From Ecdyonurus torrentis (lineage: Eukaryota; Arthropoda; Insecta; Ephemeroptera; Heptageniidae), in assembly GCA_949318235.1 (NCBI GenBank), contig OX439129.1:22375402-22439401 (forward strand): a DNA stretch of 64,000 bases, written 5' to 3'. This document shows positions 54,878 through 64,000 of this stretch, one piece after another. The notes under the pieces were generated by a model that saw nothing but the letters and a program-made list of their open reading frames with translations, was not told the origin of the DNA and searched no databases. Position 1 is the stretch's first letter; every line of letters starts with the position of its first letter. A program made the translations under genes and the position numbers.

Positions 54878-57628
54878 ATGGTAAATCAACGTAATACTTG
54901 GACTTTTCCATCTGGACTACGAGTTGTTCATATTGCTAATATTTTTACAGGCTTTTTGATTCCAGTTCCACCAATTCAATATAGTAGCTTAGTTTCAATT
55001 ATTGTAAAATATTTCGGACATATTACCAATATTTCTTTTGTAGTTTTATTTATTACCATTTGGGTGGCTTTCTTTGAAATACAAAATAAAACATTATTGA
55101 TTAATATTCAATTTTCAATTCATGTGACTATTTACTTTAGTTCAATGTTTAAAGTATTTTATATGCAATGGCATAGAAAATCGATAATTTCAATATTTCG
55201 ACAAACAAAATGCTTATTTGTTGATCAAAAATTTCAAATATACCAAAAAATTATTTTTAAAAAAGTATATTTTCGCTCTCTGTTATATCTTATTATTCCA
55301 ATTGGCATTTTTATAATAATCAATGGGTTTTCAATGCATTATTATATATCTTTATTTTTTAAAAATGTTAAAAATGTAAATTCAACTGATAGACTTTTTG
55401 AACAATCAAAAGTGTTTACAAAATTATCTCCAGTTTATTTTACATTTAATATGATTTCAACTACATTATTTGGACTTAAAGGTATTGCATTAGATTCTTT
55501 AGTTTTGGTTTTATATTGTACAATTGCGGAAGCATTAAGTGTTTTACGAAGTACTATAGATGCTGCATTAATTGAAGGTACAAAATCTGTAAGTGGAAGA
55601 ATTGATTTCATCACTTGGCAACATCATCAACAATTGATTGTCAGGTATTTTTAGTTTAATTTCTTTATGAACTACTATGACTTTATAGTTACAAATGCCA
55701 GTTATAATTATAACTTAATAACTAACTGAAGCTATGACAAAAGCTTTAACTGAAACTATTACAGCTTATTAAAATCTTAATAAAATATAGAATTGCAAAA
55801 ATTGAATCTAAACCGTTAAAGTTTTCATAATGTAAGACTTTTTTTATAGATTTTATCAAGCATTGAAAGTATTTTTAAATTAGTAACGCGAGAGGATAAA
55901 AGTCACCCATACCAATGCACATTACATCTTAGTTATATCATAAATCAATAGGTTGCAAAATAAATATTCCTTTTTAAAATTACATTTAAAATAGTAAAAA
56001 AGGGGGGCGGAGTTTAAATTAATTTAATTCATAAAAAAATTATACTATATCAGAACATGAAAAGAAATTTATTTGAGGACCTAATATTTTAGTATAGGCT
56101 ATATAGTTTTTACTATCTTTATTGTTGTTTATACTTTTGAGTTCAACCATTCTTGAGTTCAACTTAAACCATTCTAGAAAAAAAAATCTAAGTTGAAAAA
56201 TCTATACCATACGATTGCACCCAATGAAAATAATTGTACCATTATTTTGCAGATTATTTACAAAACTCAACACACTGACGTCACCATGCATTTTTGTTAT
56301 TATAAGTTTGAATTCGTGCACAATTTGCTTGGTAGCATTTTCTATCACAAAGGTTTGTTTTACTTCATTTTTTTTTCTAACTCATTTTTTTAAGATATTA
56401 TTAGATTTTTTTTTAAAGGTGATCGCAAATTCTTCACTCGTTTTGTATTTCATTGGAATTTGTGCCGTTATTTTGCTACAAACTTTTCTTTATTGTGAAG
56501 CTGGACAGTTTTTACGTCGGGAGGTATGTAAATAAATAATAACTTTAATAAAGTATTCGTGTTGATTAAAAAAAAATCTATATAAATATATAATATTAAA
56601 TATGTTTATTAAATATGAAGATCTGAAAAAGAGCTCTGGGAGCTGCTGCGCTGTAAATATTTTGTATATATATATTATTATTATTATTATTATTCTTTTC
56701 TTTTTTAAGTTATATGTTTAGATTATAATTGGAAAATTTTGATGAGATACATGTTTTAGTGTAACATATTATATTGATGTGATGTTACTGTACAAGCTAC
56801 CAATGTCTAAAAAAAACACAAAAATGTCCTGCTTACACGATACAATATTGTCAATGTTCACTAATTTTGATTGCATGTAATATCCATAAGAATTTTCATG
56901 CCATCATAATTTTTTGCGTGAGTAAAAATGGCAACTTTAATATTGCTTCGTGTCAACAGCCCATTATAATATAGTAGTAATGTATACAAAAAGGTATGGC
57001 AAAAATCTGTAGTGAGAAAGACTTAAAAAAAATAGAGTTTAATTTAAATTCGTATTCTAAAAAATGACTTTGTCAAGGTTTATATTATAAACCTTGGACT
57101 TTGTTCTGAATCGATCGATACGCGAATTTCTAAATTTTGAGTTCATTAAGTATTTTTAATTAATTTTTGAAAATGTAAAAGTGACGTTACGCTTGATAAC
57201 TTAATTATGCATGCATGGGCATAAGAAAAACTTACCAACCATGACGTCATTTCATGACTTTAAAAAATTAATTAAAAATACTTAACGAACTCAAAAATTA
57301 TAGAAATTCGCGTATCTATTGATTCAAGACGATAATATCCTCTTTTTGAATATGGAATAAAATTACCTCCTAATTTTTTTTTTGTCTTACTCACTGTCCT
57401 ATTTTTTTTTCTCAGGGACAGGGAATCAGTGAAGCGGTCTACCGATGTCATTGGTTGCGAGCACAGCCGTCACTACTACCAGGCCTTCAACTTGTAGCCC
57501 TCAACTCTCAATATTCATTTGTTGTCCGCGGTGGAGCCTTCTTCAATTTATCACTAGAATTTTTCATGTCTGTTGTTGGTGTTGTTTTGACTTACTTCTT
57601 AGTTTTAATGCAATTTAAAGAGATGTAA
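54878..57628 (+). CDS. Odorant receptor (7tm_6-like) 1
   Basis: Four exons, 54878-55644, 56253-56352, 56419-56523 and 57416-57628 (TAA), join in frame to 394 residues. I start at ATG 54878 (MVNQRNTWTFPSG); an upstream GTG is not a likely start. The protein is strongly hydrophobic with about seven membrane segments, no signal peptide and an N-terminal cytoplasmic layout typical of insect odorant receptors, which form ligand-gated channels with Orco. The last two introns are phase 0, as in the conserved 3' structure of insect chemoreceptor genes. C-terminal landmarks: CEAGQFLRREG, ISEAVYRCHWL, GGAFFNLSLEFF, and VVLTYFLVLMQF. That last motif matches the TYhhhhhQF of gustatory receptors and Orco. 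AATAAA lies at 57710 and 57726. The alternative is a gustatory receptor, but the AxYxxxW and FFxLSLE blocks favour an odorant receptor. Confidence 0.85.
57009..57400. mobile_element. Long palindromic element, family P, copy 2
   Basis: The ends TAGTGAGAAAGACTTAAAA and TTTTGTCTTACTCACT pair. The inner blocks TTTTGAGTTCATTAAG, TTTTTAATTAATTTT and GACGTCATTTCATGAC resemble 47386-47724. It lies just before the last exon of odorant receptor 1, ending about 15 bases from the acceptor. Confidence 0.75.
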
Positions 57629-59081
57629 TTGAGATCTATTTTGCACTTTGGCGAAAAATATATATCGACGAAAAAAATTTGCATTTTATATATATATATA
57701 TTTTTTAACAATAAATTTTGGTGTCAATAAACATTATAGTCTTATTTCATAGGATGAACTATCCTTTAAAGTTGTCGCAAAAACAAAATTTTTAATCAAG
57801 AAATAAAATACAATACTATTACATTAATTAAATGCTGTGAATTATGTATTAAGTGGTTTATAATAATCATTCTAATAGTATATTAAAAAATAATTGAATC
57901 ACTTGTACAGTATAACGCCATTTTGTGGTCTAATAAATTAATTACAAAAGCCAATTATATTATATCATCATCTTTATTCAAAAACGTAGCAATATATTAT
58001 ATTATACGTTTTTTGGAAGCTCGAGTTGTTGGCCTGACAACATATCTGGTCCACTCTTATACATCTGACCCTATTTTACTGAATTTTAGCATACTTATAT
58101 TTTAAGTTTACACTTACTTAGAACGAGCTTGCAATTCTACCCTATCTGTAGTCTATTTCACCTGGCAATAATGATTTCCAAACCGCTTTACGTAGGTAAG
58201 TACGGTCATTTTACTTAAAAATGAATTTCTATTGGTACATGGAAATAATATTTAAACGGAATTTTGCGTCCACTGAAATCTCCATCTGATTGCATTGCAT
58301 GGCCATAAGCCAAAAGAATTTTATTTTTATAAGTAAAAAAATGACTGTACTGTTACGTACTGTACTTGCAATATTGGCAAAAATATAGCAACGCTTGTGA
58401 TTTTGTGCGTATCAAATGTAGGAAGTCTATATTTATTTTCCGTGTAACACCAATAATCATAATAATATAATGTGTATTAGGGGAGGGGGTGCTATTATAA
58501 TTTTAAATTTTATTTTATAACATTTTATTTTACATTTGATATTATATTTATATAGTGCCAAAATCCCGACAGCTGTAAAGGTTATAATCTAAATTTATTT
58601 TATTTTTCCTTGAATATATCAATATAATTTACAACTTACTTAATTATTTAATTTTTAAATTAAAAAGGTATACATATTAATAGAGTTACAAATGATTTTA
58701 TATTCTTTATGATGTGAATACAAAGAAGGAAAAGAAAAAAAATTGCACTGCTACAAAAATTACGCAACCAAAAAATTGTGCTCAGATAAATATATATATG
58801 TATAAGTGATTTTGGCAGCCATTTGATATTTTAAACAATCCATTGATTGGACTTTTTAGTCCCCCCCCCCCTGTATTCTTAGATTTTAATATTTAATTAT
58901 TTCAAATCATTATAATATGTTTCTAAAATGACATATTATATTAATATTATGTATGACCATTAGAAGGACAAAGTAAATTATAGGAAATTTCCTACAATAA
59001 AAGTCAATAAATGTTCATTAGTATAATGCCAAAACTACGCAACTCAAAAAGTTGTCATTGCAGAATATTTAAAGAACCGAA
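57629..59081. other. Intergenic between the two odorant receptors
   Basis: Contains the poly(A) signals of receptor 1, a MITE copy at 58199-58351 and a C-run near 58861. No gene or receptor remnant was recognised. Confidence 0.5.
58199..58351. mobile_element. MITE, GTACGGTCATTTTACT family, copy 2
   Basis: The ends GTACGGTCATTTTACTTA and AAGTAAAAAAATGACTGTAC form an inverted repeat, about 153 bp in total. It matches 52345-52493 at its ends. Confidence 0.75.
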
Positions 59082-63856
<4,775 letters not shown>

Positions 63857-64000
63857 ATCGTTTACAGGCTAAACCTTCCTAGTATACGTAGAACACAAAA
63901 CATAAAAATAATTTTGTAAATATGTTAATTTTTAAATTATGTAATTGTTTTGTATATGTTGACTATCATTTCTAATTGATGCTTTTTTATTTTATTTTTT

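Overview
The window is a strongly AT-rich stretch of an insect nuclear genome. The evidence is spliced genes with GT-AG introns, insect odorant receptors, an insect cuticular protein of the CPCFC type, long AT/GA/GT microsatellites, and dense short palindromic elements (MITEs), a SINE, a non-LTR retrotransposon and a hAT-like element. I cannot fix the order from sequence alone. There are no bacterial genes, CRISPR arrays or rRNA.

Layout. 861-11066 (minus): a cationic amino acid transporter (SLC7/CAT type) whose last exon lies beyond the left edge; its 5' non-coding exon(s) and promoter probably lie near 15.5 kb. 16807-21911 (minus): GTF2H2, the p44/Ssl1 subunit of TFIIH, complete in 7 exons. 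Head-to-head with it across about 1 kb that carries a TATCGATA (DRE) motif is a large plus-strand gene, 22946-31312, encoding a mostly disordered 1138-residue protein with a RAMA domain. 33046-38023 (minus): the first of three tandem sialate O-acetylesterase-like genes; the others are 45465-49771 and 50286-54032, all minus, each with 12 exons whose internal exons match in length. A small TATA-driven plus-strand gene, 42001-42747, encodes a CPCFC cuticular protein between the first and second esterase genes. Two odorant-receptor genes on the plus strand (54878-57628 and 59082-63856) close the window. The second holds a long uninterrupted reverse transcriptase ORF in an intron.

Joined exon models: I assembled reading frames for eight protein-coding genes by hand; in all of them the exon lengths keep the reading frame and each junction has consensus splice sites. 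Two introns use GC-AG rather than GT-AG ends.

Main points of interest. All three esterase paralogs appear to have lost both catalytic residues: the serine of the family's GQSNM block is glycine (GEGNM), and the histidine of the IHPxxK block is tyrosine (YYRDK). They therefore look like a retained family of tandem secreted pseudoenzymes. The RAMA-domain protein lacks the MPN domain seen in the animal protein MPND. The two odorant receptors end in a TYFxVLxQ motif that resembles Orco and gustatory receptors. The introns hold at least eight distinct families of palindromic elements, several repeated within the window, including one nested insertion.
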